From NCBI GenBank assembly GCA_963921935.1, contig OY998176.1, positions 174,092,445-174,156,444 of the forward strand: a stretch of 64,000 nucleotides of DNA, in the 5' to 3' direction. The translations under genes were made by a program, and so were the position numbers. Positions 9,880-23,117 of the stretch are shown here, piece by piece. The first letter of the stretch is position 1. Each line of letters opens with the position of its first letter. The notes under the pieces are model-generated. The model saw only the letters and a program-made list of their open reading frames with translations, had not been told where the DNA came from and made no database searches. This DNA comes from Galeruca laticollis (lineage: Eukaryota > Arthropoda > Insecta > Coleoptera > Chrysomelidae).

Positions 9880-12800
9880 TTACAATACTTGTTTATAAAC
9901 AACATTTTTCATTTTATTGTCCGGAGTATATATACATAAATTTTTCGGATTTCCTACTCTTGAGCAAGCTACATATAGCTGACCGTGAGAGAAGCAGGAT
10001 TCTTTGAGGTTAATGCCACAATATTTTAAAGTTTGTCCTTGCGCTTTGTTAATTATAAAACGAAAGGCTAATTTTATTGGAAACTGCAGTCTTTTAAATT
10101 GAAATGGCAATTCCGAAGAGATCAGAGGTATTCTAGGTATAAATACTGTCTGTCCTTTGGTCTTTCCAGAAATAAGTTCAGCTTCAATGATATTATTCGA
10201 TAGCTGTTTTACGATCATTCTAGTTCCATTACATAATTTTGGGGAGTTGAGATTTCTGAGTAGTATGATTGGAGTTCCAATTTTCAGACGAAGGCAGTGT
10301 AATGGCATTCCTGGTACTTGTAAAGAGTTTAGAAATTCAGTGGGGAAGTTGACACTTTCTTCAATGGATACCATCGTGTCGATCGATTTATCTATTTTCT
10401 CTTCACCAGGTATTTTCTTTAGAATATTAAAATTGATATCGTCAACAATATTATTTTTAGTGGCCAAAATTGCTCTTTGAAATAACCACTCTGCATTAGT
10501 ATAGTTCTGAATAATATTTGGATAAATTTTGTCGATTAGTTCGTCTTCAGTAGTGGCTATATTACAGAAATCACTATTAAGTTCAATGAGGCCGGTCGTT
10601 TGGTCAGTAGGATATGTACCTTCGCCGATTTGTAAAAGTATTTCAGCAAATTGTGCTGTTGTTTCATCTCTTGATAGTTCAACTCTCATGTTTTTTGTTA
10701 ATTGCAGTATTTGTACTTGTGGCCAGAGATGTGATTTTTTTCAAGCATGCATTGATCTCGTCTGCTGATGTTGACTTGGGAATAACTGGAAGTGATTGTC
10801 GAAAATCTCCTGAGAGTATGAGTAGAGCTCCTCCCATTATTTCAGAGTTTTTTCGCAATTCTTGTAATGTTCTGTCCATGGCTTCTATAAATTTTTTATG
10901 GGCCATGGTGCATTCATCCCAGATGATAATTTTAGCTTGTTTTAGAATTTGACCACGTCCAGATTTTCCTGAAATTTTACATACCGGGAATTGTTGTTCG
11001 GCTATATTCAATGGTAGTTGTAAGGCATAAGTGTGGCTGCAATGCCAGATGATGCTAGTGCCAGTGCGATGAGTTTTTAGCACGTATTTCCGCCAGTATT
11101 AGATTTATGAGAAACGTTTTACCAGTGCCTCCTGGTGCGTCCAAGTAAATAATTCCACCAATATTGTTATTTATCCGGCTCATTATAACGTCGTAAACTT
11201 TTTTTTGATTGTCATTGAGAAGTGGTTTGTTGTGAGCAATGTATTCAAGTAGTTCATTGATGTTGTAACTTTTTTCCTTCATAATTTCGTAGTTTAGCAC
11301 ACTAAAAGCATTTCTTTGTGGTGCTGGCATTCCAAGTTCTACTAAGGCCTGATTATTTATTGCTAAACATTTATCTTCTAAGCGAATGAGTGTTTCATTG
11401 AAGATCTCGTCATTGAATTCTATAGTCAGTTCAGGATTAGCTTGTCGGACTTGGTACAATATATCATCACTCATACTCCTTTTGAAAGAGTCCCATAGCT
11501 GTTTTGGGTTTGATGGGCTACATGTTGTTAATATTATAGCGAATAACTCTCGAATTTGTTTAGCCGAAGCTGTGAGTGTGGCTTCTTGTAGTGTTAATTC
11601 CCAGTGGTTGTCGTTTTCCAATAATCTTAAGCGTTGACATGCTTCTCTGTAAGTCTGGCATAGGTAGCCATTAACGGTCCTGAGATCTGTAAAACTTGTT
11701 GGTCCCCGTATTTCGTGTAACAACATCCGGAGATAAAAACATTCGGCATTGTTTGGATGTACAGTGAATACTCGACCTATTGCGTTAGTTTTTATGATTT
11801 CTGGATGACCCTCCTCTGGCATTCCTTGTTTCCGACGTTGAAAAATTTTCCTTGTTTTGTCCCACGTATAATAAATAGGGACGTCGACATACAATAACTT
11901 TCTGGCGAATGGATCTGTTTGACACAGTTGGAAGAAAGCTGTTAATGTTGTGTTCTGAGGTGGTTCGCTTGCAATTTTTCTAGCCGAGTCTTTTGTGAAG
12001 TAATCTCTCTGTCCATTCTCCAAATGTACTGCTAGATGTTGCACAGCTGGTTCGTGTTCATGTATGGGAAAACTAAAAATCCTCCACGCTGCTTCGTTAC
12101 TGTTGATGTATCTTCCCATTTGGTACATGAGGATCTCATCATTTCTGTTATTTTGTTCGCTATTTTGGACTATTTGAAATACTGCCATATCACTACCTTT
12201 GTTTACGTACTTACATATATATTTAATAGATTTTACTGAATTGCAGTATTCAACGTTTATATGTGCTTGGAACATTTTGGAAAGTAGTGGATTATTCGGA
12301 ACTACCCATTGATTATCTATTTCCAGTTCGTCTCTGCCTTGTATTCGTATTTTTGCTGTGAAGCCACCCTTTTTCGGTGATCGTCTTCTATATTTGGGAT
12401 AGCCGTCATCTTCAGTTTTGGTATCGTCCAAGTACGGTTTTGGATATTTTTTCGTACATTTTCCATCACTCATGCATGGCGCATTGAAATTTATTGATCC
12501 ACCTGGTCCGTGAATCATGTTTTTCACTACTATGTTGTAAAGCTCCGGATTTTTTGTGGATCAGGAAATTCAGCTCGGATGATTTTGTCGATATCCGTGG
12601 GATAAATTTTATCGTGTAGCCATATGAGATTGTGTGAGTGAGGTAATCCTCGTTTTTGCCACTCAATTGTATACATCCAGGAAATAACAGTTCCAAAGAT
12701 GTGATATTTTGTGATGACTTCAATAAATCGTATTTGTTTTTGTCGAAAAACTCGGGCTATTATATCGTGTCGATCTATGGAGGTTTGTCCGTATTTTATT

Positions 12801-14236
12801 TGTCCTTTGATCTCTGGCCACGATGAATTGCATGTAGATGTTATAAAGAGATCAGGTCGTCCATATTTTCTTACGTAGGTCATGGCACCTTGTGTATATT
12901 CGTGCATATGTCTTGGACTTCCTATGTATGATGAGGGTAAGATTACCATTGTTCCAATATCGTCAATATTGCCGTCATTCATGATCGCGTCTCGAAGGTG
13001 GATGTATTCTTCTGTGCGTAGTTTTTTCTGATTCAATCTTATGTAAAGCATCCGTTCTGCTTCTATTTTTGCGTACATATCTACCAGAAATTGTTGGAAT
13101 AAACGGCGAGTGTTGAGTATGTGATTATATGTTTCATTGTCTCTGATCATTAAGCGGTAAGCATAGAACTCCTTAGAAGTGACTTTTTTGTTTGTTTCTA
13201 TGCCTGTTTCAGGATGAATTTGTTTTATATTGAAATGGTATCCGTCCTCTCCGTGCAGAAATATTACCGGATATTGAAGAGCATCATATGAACGGTGTGT
13301 CTCTGCAATGCGTTGTAGTCCTTTTCTTCTTCGATGTACAATTATGTCACGGCTTGTATTTTCATTGTCCACAACTACAATGGCGACTTCATCTACCTGA
13401 GGTGCATTAAATCTGCGTTCGTGTTCTCCACGTGGTCTTTTATCGGCTCGAATTACAATTTTATAGTCATCAAAAATCATGCGGTCTAATGTTGTTTTGA
13501 ATATAGAAATCAGTTGATCATACTTGTGTAAGATCCTCTGTACATCTTGGATTATTTCGCGTCTTAGTCCATTAAAATTTGTGCATCGTTGATCAATTTC
13601 TTGTTCTTCATTTCCGATGAAATATACTTGTAGAAATTTATGGTCTTCGTTAGGCATTGGCAGTAACGATCCTATTTTGTGATAAATTTGCCCTTGAATT
13701 GAAAATACATATTCAAATTCTTTTCTATTAGTGTTAGTCGAAGTAGCACCGAAAGAAGTCATTTGAAAGCAGGAGTTATATGATCTTATATTTCGAAGAA
13801 AGTGTTTTGATTCTAGTGTTTCCCCGAGCATGTAATGCAGAAATTCCTGCGGAGGTGCTTCAATTGCTAGTAATCGAATTTTTCCAGTCATGCAACAGAG
13901 ACCTGGTGTTTCTTTACTGAATTTTTTTGCGTGGCAAAACTGGCAAACGTTATTCATTTTTCCAATAACAACGTATTTATGATTGTAATATTTTTTCGTC
14001 GGTTCGTAGTGGAATGCTTCCTTTGTTAGATTATCTTTCAAAATTCTCGACTCTTCAGTACTTTTATTTGCTGTTCTTTCTTCGCTTCTTCTGCTTCTCA
14101 GGTTACTCATTCTGGTCCGTTGATTCTGTAAACGTGCTTCGTGCTCTTCTTCCGTTTCATTTCTTCGAGATTATTTTTGTTTCCGCCGTTTCGCTGCAGA
14201 ACTGGCCAAATCTCCTCCTCTCTTACGTCTGGGCAT
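9880..14236 (-). pseudogene. Helitron Rep-helicase (RepHel), frameshifted
   Basis: This protein nicks and unwinds the element during rolling-circle transposition. The likely start is ATG at 14236 (MPRRKRGG), with an in-frame TAA at 14173-14171. The Rep part (14110-12530) ends after the HUH nuclease motif in GLPHSHNLIWL. The paired-tyrosine region, VEYCNSVKSIKYICKYV, follows a one-base shift in a T-run at 12550-12555. The 12527-11055 segment continues to Walker A, APGGTGKTF. Near 11030-11080 a frame change and a loss of about 25 bases remove a short stretch before LQLPLN. Walker B-type IIWDECTMAH and GDFRQSLPVI follow. Another one-base shift lies in the A/T-run at 10735-10741. The final open part (10689-9880) has the SF1 helicase motif INKAQGQTL and ends LYVACSRVGNPKNLCIY. 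All domains are present, but several breaks rule out a full product. Confidence 0.92.
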
Positions 14237-14452
14237 TGTATTCTATAAAATATAAATTAAATAAACATTTTATAGACAATTATTTTGTAACGGAAACGTG
14301 GGGTACGTTGAGACAAAAAAAAATATATTTAACCTTCAAGCGGTCGAGCGATATTTTGTTTACGGCCAAAAGTATATAGAAGGCATCAATTCGACACCGC
14401 GCGACTTTTTGAAGGTTAAGAAAATTACAATTTAAAGAAAAAAACCATCAGA

Positions 14453-14640
14453 ATTAATTAAACACTATTAAAAATACTCACATTTGAAATTTCACGATAA
14501 AAACCCACAAATAACTTTCTTCTATTTCGTTTCAAAATCGAGAGTTAATTAAACACACTATTAAAAATACTCACACGTGATACTTCTAAATAGAGGCTCA
14601 CAGATAACTTCTCTTCTTTTCGTTTTGAAATCGCTCGTTT
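14453..14640. repeat. two tandem ~95-bp units in the Helitron leader
   Basis: TTAATTAAACACTATTAAA at about 14455 and TTAATTAAACACACTATTAA at about 14547 start two similar units. Each continues through AAAATACTCACA, a divergent middle, then ATAACTT and CGTTT(C/T)(A/G)AAATCG. They lie upstream of the RepHel start on the minus strand and may carry promoter elements; that role is inferred. Confidence 0.7.
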
Positions 14641-14776
14641 CGCTGTTCAAATTAAACTAACTCTGGTGAGCGACACCAGGCTCTTATATATTCAGAGAGC
14701 TAGGCTCTAGAATATTCGGGAAAATTTGAAAATATTTTTGCTTGCAACGCTTTTGGAAATGCAACCCAAACAATCG

Positions 14777-14889
14777 TTGTCCTGAATGAAGTTCAAATAT
14801 TCGATAACAGATGGCGCCACTATTGGAGTGTATAGTCTCCATAGTTGTCTTGAACGAAGTTCAAATATTCGATAACAGATGGCGCCACT
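14777..14889. repeat. direct repeat of 45 bp in the Helitron leader
   Basis: Units at 14777-14821 and 14845-14889 are 68 bp apart. They share TTCAAATATTCGATAACAG followed by ATGGCGCCACT with two differences near their start. The high identity points to a recent duplication. Confidence 0.85.
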
Positions 14890-15062
14890 GCACTTAATTT
14901 CCAAGTTGAAGGGTCGGAAAGTCCCTTATATCTTTAAAAACATGCCCTTTAGATTAAAACGGGAACTTTCTTGTTCGAGGGGGGATAAAGGGCTATCACA
15001 CCACATAAGTCCCTTTATCGTGTCGGGACTCCTTTTTAAGTTTTATCGGCACGCACATTTTA

Positions 15063-15089
15063 TCGACTTAGTTTTATTATATATATAGA
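15063..15089 (-). other. Helitron 5' terminus
   Basis: On the minus strand the element starts A|TCTATATATATAATAAAAC and continues CTAAGTCGATA. The TC start and AT-rich tract match known Helitron 5' ends. Base 15090 supplies the flanking A. Confidence 0.88.
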
Positions 15090-15239
15090 TATGATGGGAA
15101 AATGCTAATGTTCATTCTGCACTTTATTGACGAAATTAAAGCTCATTACAGCTGTGTCGTTATTAACCCCACTGCTGCTATCCGCATGCGTCGAATGAAG
15201 CGTGCTGTCCTCGGTCATCCGTCACATGTCAGCTATCTT

Positions 15240-15440
15240 GAGTCATCCGTCACGGTGTCAAAAATGCATGTATCTCTGTTAATATTGGTCGAATTGGAGT
15301 AGGTCAAACGGCATTATGAAGGAAAGAGGGTAGGGGGTAACGTCCTGCGTAGAAGTAACGCCATAACGGCATTAGCATGTAACTTTGTTATTATTGGTCC
15401 GAAAGAATTGGGACGAACGGAAATATGAAGGTGTAGCATG
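15240..15440 (+). repeat. dispersed repeat, unit 1 (internally tandem)
   Basis: Contains GGCATTATGAAGGAAAGAGG, GTAACGTCCTGCGTAGAAGT and GGCATTAGCATGTAACTTTG. Related words recur about 110 bp apart inside the unit (attattggtc / aatattggtc; gaaatatgaagg / cattatgaagg). A second locus is at 17035-17190. Confidence 0.6.
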
Positions 15441-17034
15441 ATAAAAATACAATCCTTTTTTGTATTGTATTATACGCTTAACTCACGGAGGTGCAATAAT
15501 TCGGTCAAGCCACCCACTGAGTACGAAACTTAATACACACTTCTGTATAGTTGATTGCATAAGGGAATTAACTATGGGTTTTAAAATTATTTAAGCATAT
15601 CCTGGAGTAACGGGATTTAAATAATTAAATGGGTGTCTAGAGTAATATTTTGATTAATATTTTTCATGTGATTTAACCAATCCATGAGCATTTCATCATT
15701 TTATGTGGGGATTTTATTTGACTGCCATTGGTAACACTGATTGTAAATGTCAATGGTAAAGGGAAGCTAAAATTATTGAAATGACTTGTCTGATACTTTT
15801 CGAATAGTTGAGTTGAGTGTCAATTAGAACAAGTCGTGAGTATAAAAAAATGGCCGGTGGCACATGGTTTAATCCATTTATTTTCGAGACCGGGACTATC
15901 GTGGTGAAAAGCCCTTGGTAACAAGGTTAGCTTCCATCTTGTATATATTTTCACGGCTATAACCCCGATTCCTTTTTAGGGTTTTTCTATACAGAATAGT
16001 TTTTTACATGCAAGTTTTTTACGTGCAAGTTTTTACAATATTTTTTGCCAAATGGATATGGTTTAATAGTTTTTATGGGTGATGGTAATCAATGATAGGA
16101 TGATCATGTCCAGATTTTAAGAAGCCTCAAATTTCGGATGTTTCCTGTATGGAATATATTCTCGAAGGGATAGCTGACATGCTATTGTCCTCCATTCAGG
16201 ATTATAGAGACGTGTCGTACCTCGGATTGAGATTAACGTTACAGAGCGACAAGAGCTTTTAACGGCGTTTCCAGTTCAAAGGACGAAGCTGGACTTATGT
16301 TTGTTGGTGACAACTGCGGAATAATCCCATTATAGACAACGATTATTAACCGCATGGCTGAATCTTGTTCCATAAGTCAGATGTTGCTTGTCAATTAAGC
16401 TAATTGACGTTTAATAGTTTGGACACTGACCGCAAGTAACATTTGAAGTTTTATTTGTTTTTATCTGAACTTTGAACAAATTATTCATTTTATCACTTCA
16501 TGTTCTAACGTTTTATGACACATTGACTTTTACGCTCCACTATTTAGTAACTTCACATTCTTATAAAGACGACTATCAATTCACAATTCTATCATTACAT
16601 TCTTTCAACTTTTTAGAGTTGAAATATCAACTTTGTTATTGCATATCGCCCTGAAATTATATTTCAGCTTAATCTTACTTTAAAGAGATACTTTTGATCT
16701 ATTTGGTTATATCTTGTTAATTATTACAGTTGTAAGGCTGTAACTGATATACCATTCACATGTTACTAAAGATTTAGTGTATTGTACATAATAATCTCAG
16801 TTAGTTGATAACATTAGAAATTGGTAAACATTTTAAATTAACCAACCATTGATAACTGATTATCAGTTCATAATTGATCACATCATATTTATTGAGACAG
16901 GTTATTACACCATCTGTTCAGGGTACCATCCATTTAATTGAACTATTTCATTGACAATAAAATGTGTTTTATTTGATTCACAAACGTAAAAGCAAAACGA
17001 TAGCTAACCTCACTTCTTGTAGTGACAACAGCAA

Positions 17035-17190
17035 GGTAAGGTTACAAAGGAAGGAAGGGTAAGGGGTATAATCCTGCGTATAAGTAAAGCCATGAGGGCA
17101 TTAGCATGTATTTGTTATTAATGGTCAAATTGAAGTGGGAAAAATGGCATTATAAAGAAAAAAGGGTATGGGGTAATGCTATTTTGCTAT
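17035..17190 (+). repeat. dispersed repeat, unit 2
   Basis: Contains GGAAGGGTAAGGGGTATAAT, CCTGCGTATAAGTAAAGCCA, GGCATTAGCATGTATTTGTT and GGCATTATAAAGAAAAAAGG in the same order as unit 1. Family unknown. Confidence 0.6.
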
Positions 17191-17740
17191 CGTGACATGA
17201 CTCATGATTGCTGACATGTTGAAATTGTTCCCAGTTATTAATAGCGGTGTGATCTAAGTCTAAATCTAAGTTGCTGTCAATATGAGACTGGAAATCTGAT
17301 ATGCCCTTAACTACTGCAAAATATATCCGGTGTTTTATGTAGATCTGTCGGCCAATATGTTGGCTCTCCAGTAGACATGGTTTTTAGGCTGAATCGCTTC
17401 ATGGCATCCAGTGAGTTTCTTCCTTTTGGAGTGTTTAATCTTGATCCCTAGGAAATGTATTTCTTGCTTCACTCACCGGCAACTATAGTGTGGGATCCTA
17501 GTGGTCATAGAAGAATAAATTTGAGCATTACTTATTATGTATTGTTTTTAATTATAAATGCAGTAATTAATCAAAATATATGGAATTTAATTGATTCGAA
17601 TTACTATATATTAAACAGTGCCTTACCGGATTGAGTTTTGAAGAGGAAAAAGAATTTTATTTTTTATTCTACAAAAACCTGCTCAAGGAATAAGTGTCTT
17701 TCTTGATTTTCAATGACCAAATCTCTAATTAGAATTTCAT

Positions 17741-17872
<132 letters not shown>

Positions 17873-20273
17873 GGGATGCCATTTTAATTATAGTTATTAT
17901 TTATGTTTATTTTATTCTCATATTAACTTTCTCTCTATGATATAAATGATTATTTTTAATTGCTATCAAACCTTTATTAATGAGTTATTGTTTAATTGTT
18001 AGGACGCCAATTTAATTTATTTATTATTAATGTTTCAAATTTTTTTGGAAATGTTCTGCTCACATGAATAAATTATTTCCATTCCTCACATTCTCCTTCA
18101 AATAATTGTGAAACATAAATTTATCTTAGGGCGATTAGTGTGAAAACGGAAATTAGATATATTAGCAATTGATAAAAATTTTGACTAAAATCAGTTATGT
18201 AAATTTTTATACAAATGTTTACAAATAATAAAATGTGACGCCTATGAAACTTATTTGCATAATTTTCATATTGTTTAACCTTGAAAGCTTAGAAAAAAAC
18301 TGCTGATACATTTTTTTTTTGTTAACACAACTTTTATGTGAAAAAGAATTTATATTTTAAGCTTTGAATTAGTATGTTTGAAATCATTTCATGTGGTGGA
18401 TCGTTTTAAATTATTACAAATATTTTAGCAAAGTGAAGTTTGATATTTATATAATATATGTGTATGTAAAATGATAAATTTTGTGACTTATCAAAACTAT
18501 AATTTCTTATGAACTATAGACATGCAATTTATATTTTACTACAAATATCAGGTAAGTTCTAACTCTTATACCACTGTCATTTAATATTTCACTTATATAG
18601 TTATTCTTAATGTTACATTCAATTTCTCTCTTAGTTTCGGCCTTTTAAATTTCGAATAAGTTTATAATGATCATTTGTTTTATTAAGTAAGTTTTTTATA
18701 TTTTTTTGGACCAAAATATATTCAAATATCACCAACCTTGTGAGAACTAGCTTCTCCAATATGTCCGCGTTTATAACACTTTATACATCTATTGGCTGCA
18801 ACTCATCATTTCTGGATAACTCGTTCAAATCTCATTCTCCTCCGGACAACTTTTATGCGTATTATGGATTGTTTAACTTAATCACTGTATCTTTTAATTA
18901 GACTTAATTAATGATATTCATCACTTTTAATTTGAAATTTTAACTCCGCTATTCACAGATGCTACCTCACGCATCTTTCTCTCTCCCCTCCTCCTAGTTT
19001 TCTTTTTTATCAACAACCCTCTGTTATTGACCAGAAGTCTTACACTCTCTAGAATGTTCTATTCATATTCCTATTGTCTAATTGGTCAGCTCTAATTTTG
19101 ATATATCGCAATTTTACAACAGAAATATTAAAAAGCATATGTATACAATTTATTTCAGATTTCTTTTCTGTTCACCACATTCTAAACAGAACATTTCATT
19201 AGTTTACCTTTTTTATAAAATTGTATCCTCATCATTTGTCAATAATCATAGTATTATCAGTTGGTATTCCTGTCTCATGTTTTAACTCCTTTTTTATCGA
19301 CATTGCATACAACTTACATATTTCGTTAAAATTTATGTCGCTAACAAATGAATCTTTCCGTGTCTAATGTTTCGGCTCCCGTCAAATTAATTAGTTGAGC
19401 TTGGTTTCTTTTAAACTTCTGTCTAATGTTAGTTATAACGTAAAGTTACCTTATTGATAATTTGCAATGATTTTAATACGGCTTATTTATTTATCTTTGA
19501 TTATACTACTATGAAATTGAATTTGATGTCCTGATAAATACTTAGGGTTGATAAATTTAGAGAAATATTATTGACAAATGATTATTTATTTTATATTATG
19601 TAATCAATATTATTTACATACTTGTTCATTCTACATACGCTATAATATAAATTTCATAATTCTTCTCCATATATAATATTTTTTTCATTATTTCTAAATT
19701 TAAATTAAGTGATCTTATTCATTTTGAATTCTCCTTTCAAACTTAAAACTATATTATGAAGATATTTAGATGTCACGTTCCAAATTGTATCAGATTTTAT
19801 TAAACTAAATATATTTGTCTGAAACATTTTAAATAGACGTTTTACCCAACAGTTTTACATCTATTTAAAAATTATTAAGTTAATTATCTAATTTCCTGAC
19901 AAATCTATGGCCATGAATCATGAATCCCGCGAGTTTTGTGTGTTTGATAAAATTTATTATCAAAATTTCATTTCCATCAATTTTATGATCTATTTAATAA
20001 CTTAGAATTTCAAAATTAAAATCAACTTAATCTTTCGAAGAAATTTTGCTACTAGACTTATACCTTGATAGACTGCTAATCAAATTGAATTTTTAATTAT
20101 ATTTGGTATTCTATCAAGACCTACTACTTGAATTTCGTATTTATGTCATGACTGAATGTTCTAAAGGAACTGAATTTGTTGTCATATGTTATTGTTATGA
20201 TTGTTTTATCTAATGATATTTCTAATTTTTAATATCTATCATCTTTATATATGATTCCTTATTGAATATATCA

Positions 20274-20277
<4 letters not shown>
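17873..20277. other. no recognisable feature
   Basis: About 2.4 kb of very AT-rich DNA. No protein motif and no terminal repeat could be matched. Confidence 0.5.

Positions 20278-20316
<39 letters not shown>
20278..20316. repeat. (TA)n microsatellite
   Basis: Pure TA repeat directly abutting the left arm of the foldback element. Confidence 0.95.
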
Positions 20317-20321
<5 letters not shown>

Positions 20322-20802
20322 ATGGAAATTTCTTGGACTAAAGTCATTAAACAAACTTTGGACGTTTCTTTTAATACATTTTTTTATTGATTACGTACGT
20401 TTCGACATAATGTCATTATCAAATCACCTACAATAAAATTAAAATATATCTCTACAAACAGAGACTACACTATAATTAAAAAGTAAAAACAGTAAAAATT
20501 TTAACTCTTAAAATAATCAAATTTGTTCAATTGACAATGAAATAAATTACCTGTTTGTTGGGACATCACAGGGTCAAATGTCAATTGAACAAATTTGATT
20601 ATTTTAAGAGTTAAATTTTTTACTGTTTTTACTTTTTAATTATAGTGTAGTTTCTGTTTGTAAAGATATATTTTAATTTTATTGTAGGTGATTTGATAAT
20701 GACAGGATTATGTCGAAACGTACGTAATCAATGAAAAAATTTATCAAAAGGAACGTCCAAAGTTTGTTTAATGACCTTAATCCAAGAAATTTCCATACAA
20801 AT
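20317..20802. mobile_element. foldback element: long palindrome, Penelope-related in part
   Basis: Left arm 20317-20536 and right arm 20579-20802 are inverted copies over about 220 bp, with a ~42-bp loop. The outer ends are TTTGTATGGAAATTTCTTGG and its inverse. TA microsatellites lie directly outside on the left and about 35 bp outside on the right. Each arm contains a CGAAACGTACGT motif preceded by a short TGAC/GTCG hairpin, similar to sequence downstream of the Penelope-like fragments in this window. It may be two opposed copies of a Penelope terminal segment or a foldback MITE. Confidence 0.8.
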
Positions 20803-20833
20803 ATATATACAGGATGGTCAAGAAAAATTAATG

Positions 20834-20837
<4 letters not shown>

Positions 20838-20870
<33 letters not shown>

Positions 20871-20900
20871 CACATATATATATATATGTGTATATATATA
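20838..20900. repeat. (TA)n microsatellite, interrupted
   Basis: TA repeats with CA/TG interruptions, about 35 bp right of the foldback element. Confidence 0.93.
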
Positions 20901-23115
20901 TTATAATTATTCAATTTTTACTTTTACTGATGAGAATTTTATATATTATTATTTGTTTTTATTGTATATTCTACCTATTTTACTTTACCTTCGGCTAGCT
21001 CCTGATAATAATCTGTGAAATTTAATTTTTATTTATAATTTATATGATAGTCGGCAGCATGAGACTCCTCCCTTCAAGTTCTGGACGCATATGTATAACT
21101 TTGATGCACGTTTAAATATTGAATTTTGAAATTTTCCTCGTATGTTTTATACCTGAATAAAATATATACCTTTGTTTTTATCGACTCCAAATATTATTAA
21201 AGAATGAATTATTTAAGCACCATTTTCTAAATGTATTATGAATGTTAAATAGAATGATAAAAAAATACCAACACTTTAACGAAATGATTTAATAAATTGT
21301 TGAGATTATATTCAAATTCTTTTTACATAAATTTTCCTTACACCGCTCCTGCATTCTTGACTGGTCATGCGCACTGAATGCTTAGATTGACTGCGGCGGC
21401 ATATAGGAGAAACACATCCTCGTATATCGTTTCACAACGACACAAAACGTATGGTTCACAGTCGACGTTGTTTATATGAATGTTTTTATAAATTAACCGT
21501 TTTTAAATTCATTGCAATCATCGATATATTATTGGAAATTACACTATACAGTTACATACATATATAACAATGCGAGTAAAGTGAATGAATAGTTATAGAA
21601 ATAGTTAAGCAAGCATAAGAAGAAATAGAAATGAAATGGTACTTTACGTGCAATGTAAACAATGATGATGTGAATTAAAAATTTTTACAAGTAAGTACAA
21701 ATCATAACTATAAAGTTGCATGATAATTAAAATTATATGGATATCCATGGATATGAAATGATATTAATCATTTTATTGTTTTTGGCCTTTTTTTAGAAAT
21801 TTTAATATAAACGTTCAAATAATATTTTTATTGTTCACTATTTCTTTCTCTTTGGAATTCCAAATTAGAAAAACTCAAATACCACCGACCTTATTTCCAA
21901 TCGCGGCACTGTGGAACTGCTGCAAAGCGTCTCTTTTTCTTGTGAATTTCTTATCAAAGAAATACTCTTTCTGCACACTGCACTTTATTACACGGTTTAA
22001 ACAAAATTGCTATTATGATTTTATAATGGTTTTTAACTTAAAATTATTTACTTTCACATAGTTTTCTCAAAAATTTTGTAGAGGAGAGCTACATAGATGT
22101 TCACTATTCTTCTACCAACGCCCGACTCCCAATTTTTTTAAAAATCAACAAACTTTTTCCCATATCAAAAACACAGCCTCCTTATATTGTTTTTTTATTC
22201 GGCAATTGTCAATTTGAGTGTTTTTCATGAAAATACAAAATTCTTTAATTAAATTTGTCCTGGAGGATAACAACACTTATATAAATGGGTTTATAATGTC
22301 TTAGGGAATAAATAAAATGTACTTTACATGTATTACAATCCCAAAATTTGTTGTAATTCCCTTTTTATGGTATTTTTATTTACAATTAAATATACAATTT
22401 CTACAACCTAAAAAAATTATTTATATATATGGAACTGTCTAGTTTTCAATTAATGAATTTTTACTAATTTTATTTTATATAAACTCTTATTTATTTTCAA
22501 ATTTGCCTTTTATGTTTTATATTCAATTCCAAAGCAATAATTTTAGGTTGGCAAGAAAATCACTAGATATTATTACTTCCTGTTCATTAAATTTCATTTA
22601 ATTAACCAATTTCCATGACATATAACATGGCTCTGTTCCGTATGTCATCTTTCATAAAGTTTTTCTTTTTTTATAAATTCTTTTTCAAATTGTAAACTTT
22701 TACTACCATCGTCTTTGAATATCGTTAATCAATTAGTAAGTTGATTATTAATTCTTGTTATTTTAGGTTTCAAACAAAACAACATTCTACTTCATCCAGA
22801 TATTGACATGGCAGTGTTCAGATGATTTTGATAATTGTTGACATTGACTTGACCTTAGGATTTAATTGTGAAGGTAAAATTTTTATACTTAATTATAATG
22901 TTATCATTAAAATTTTATTCCTTATCCTTTAATCCTTTCTTTATAATTAGTTTTCTCAATATTTGATAATACATTTGCTTAGTTCATTCATTCGTTTATG
23001 TTGAATTTAGTTTTTACCTAGGTAGTGTCTAAAGGTACACCCTACGTATTAATAAAAAATCTTTTGAATATTCAATCTCATACGTGAATTATTTACATAT
23101 ATTAGAGGACTGGTT

Positions 23116-23117
<2 letters not shown>
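20901..23117. other. no recognisable feature
   Basis: AT-rich DNA without coding motifs. Short open frames such as 21831-22061 show no family signature. Confidence 0.5.

Larger units (their letters stand above)
9757..15089 (-). mobile_element. Helitron, structurally full-length, defective
   Basis: A rolling-circle transposon of 5333 bp on the minus strand. It begins TCTATATATATAATAAAAC (15089 downward), a classic Helitron 5' end. It finishes with a CCCGG...CCGGG hairpin, a T-run and CTAG (9760-9757). The flanking bases read A before the start and T after the end, the A/T dinucleotide into which Helitrons insert without target duplication. The Rep-helicase gene occupies most of the interior. 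Direct repeats lie in the leader between gene and 5' end. Confidence 0.93.

Noticed and set aside
14777..14889. CRISPR-like array (two 45-bp repeats with a spacer)
   Set aside because: Only two units, in a eukaryotic Helitron leader, with no further spacers or cas genes.
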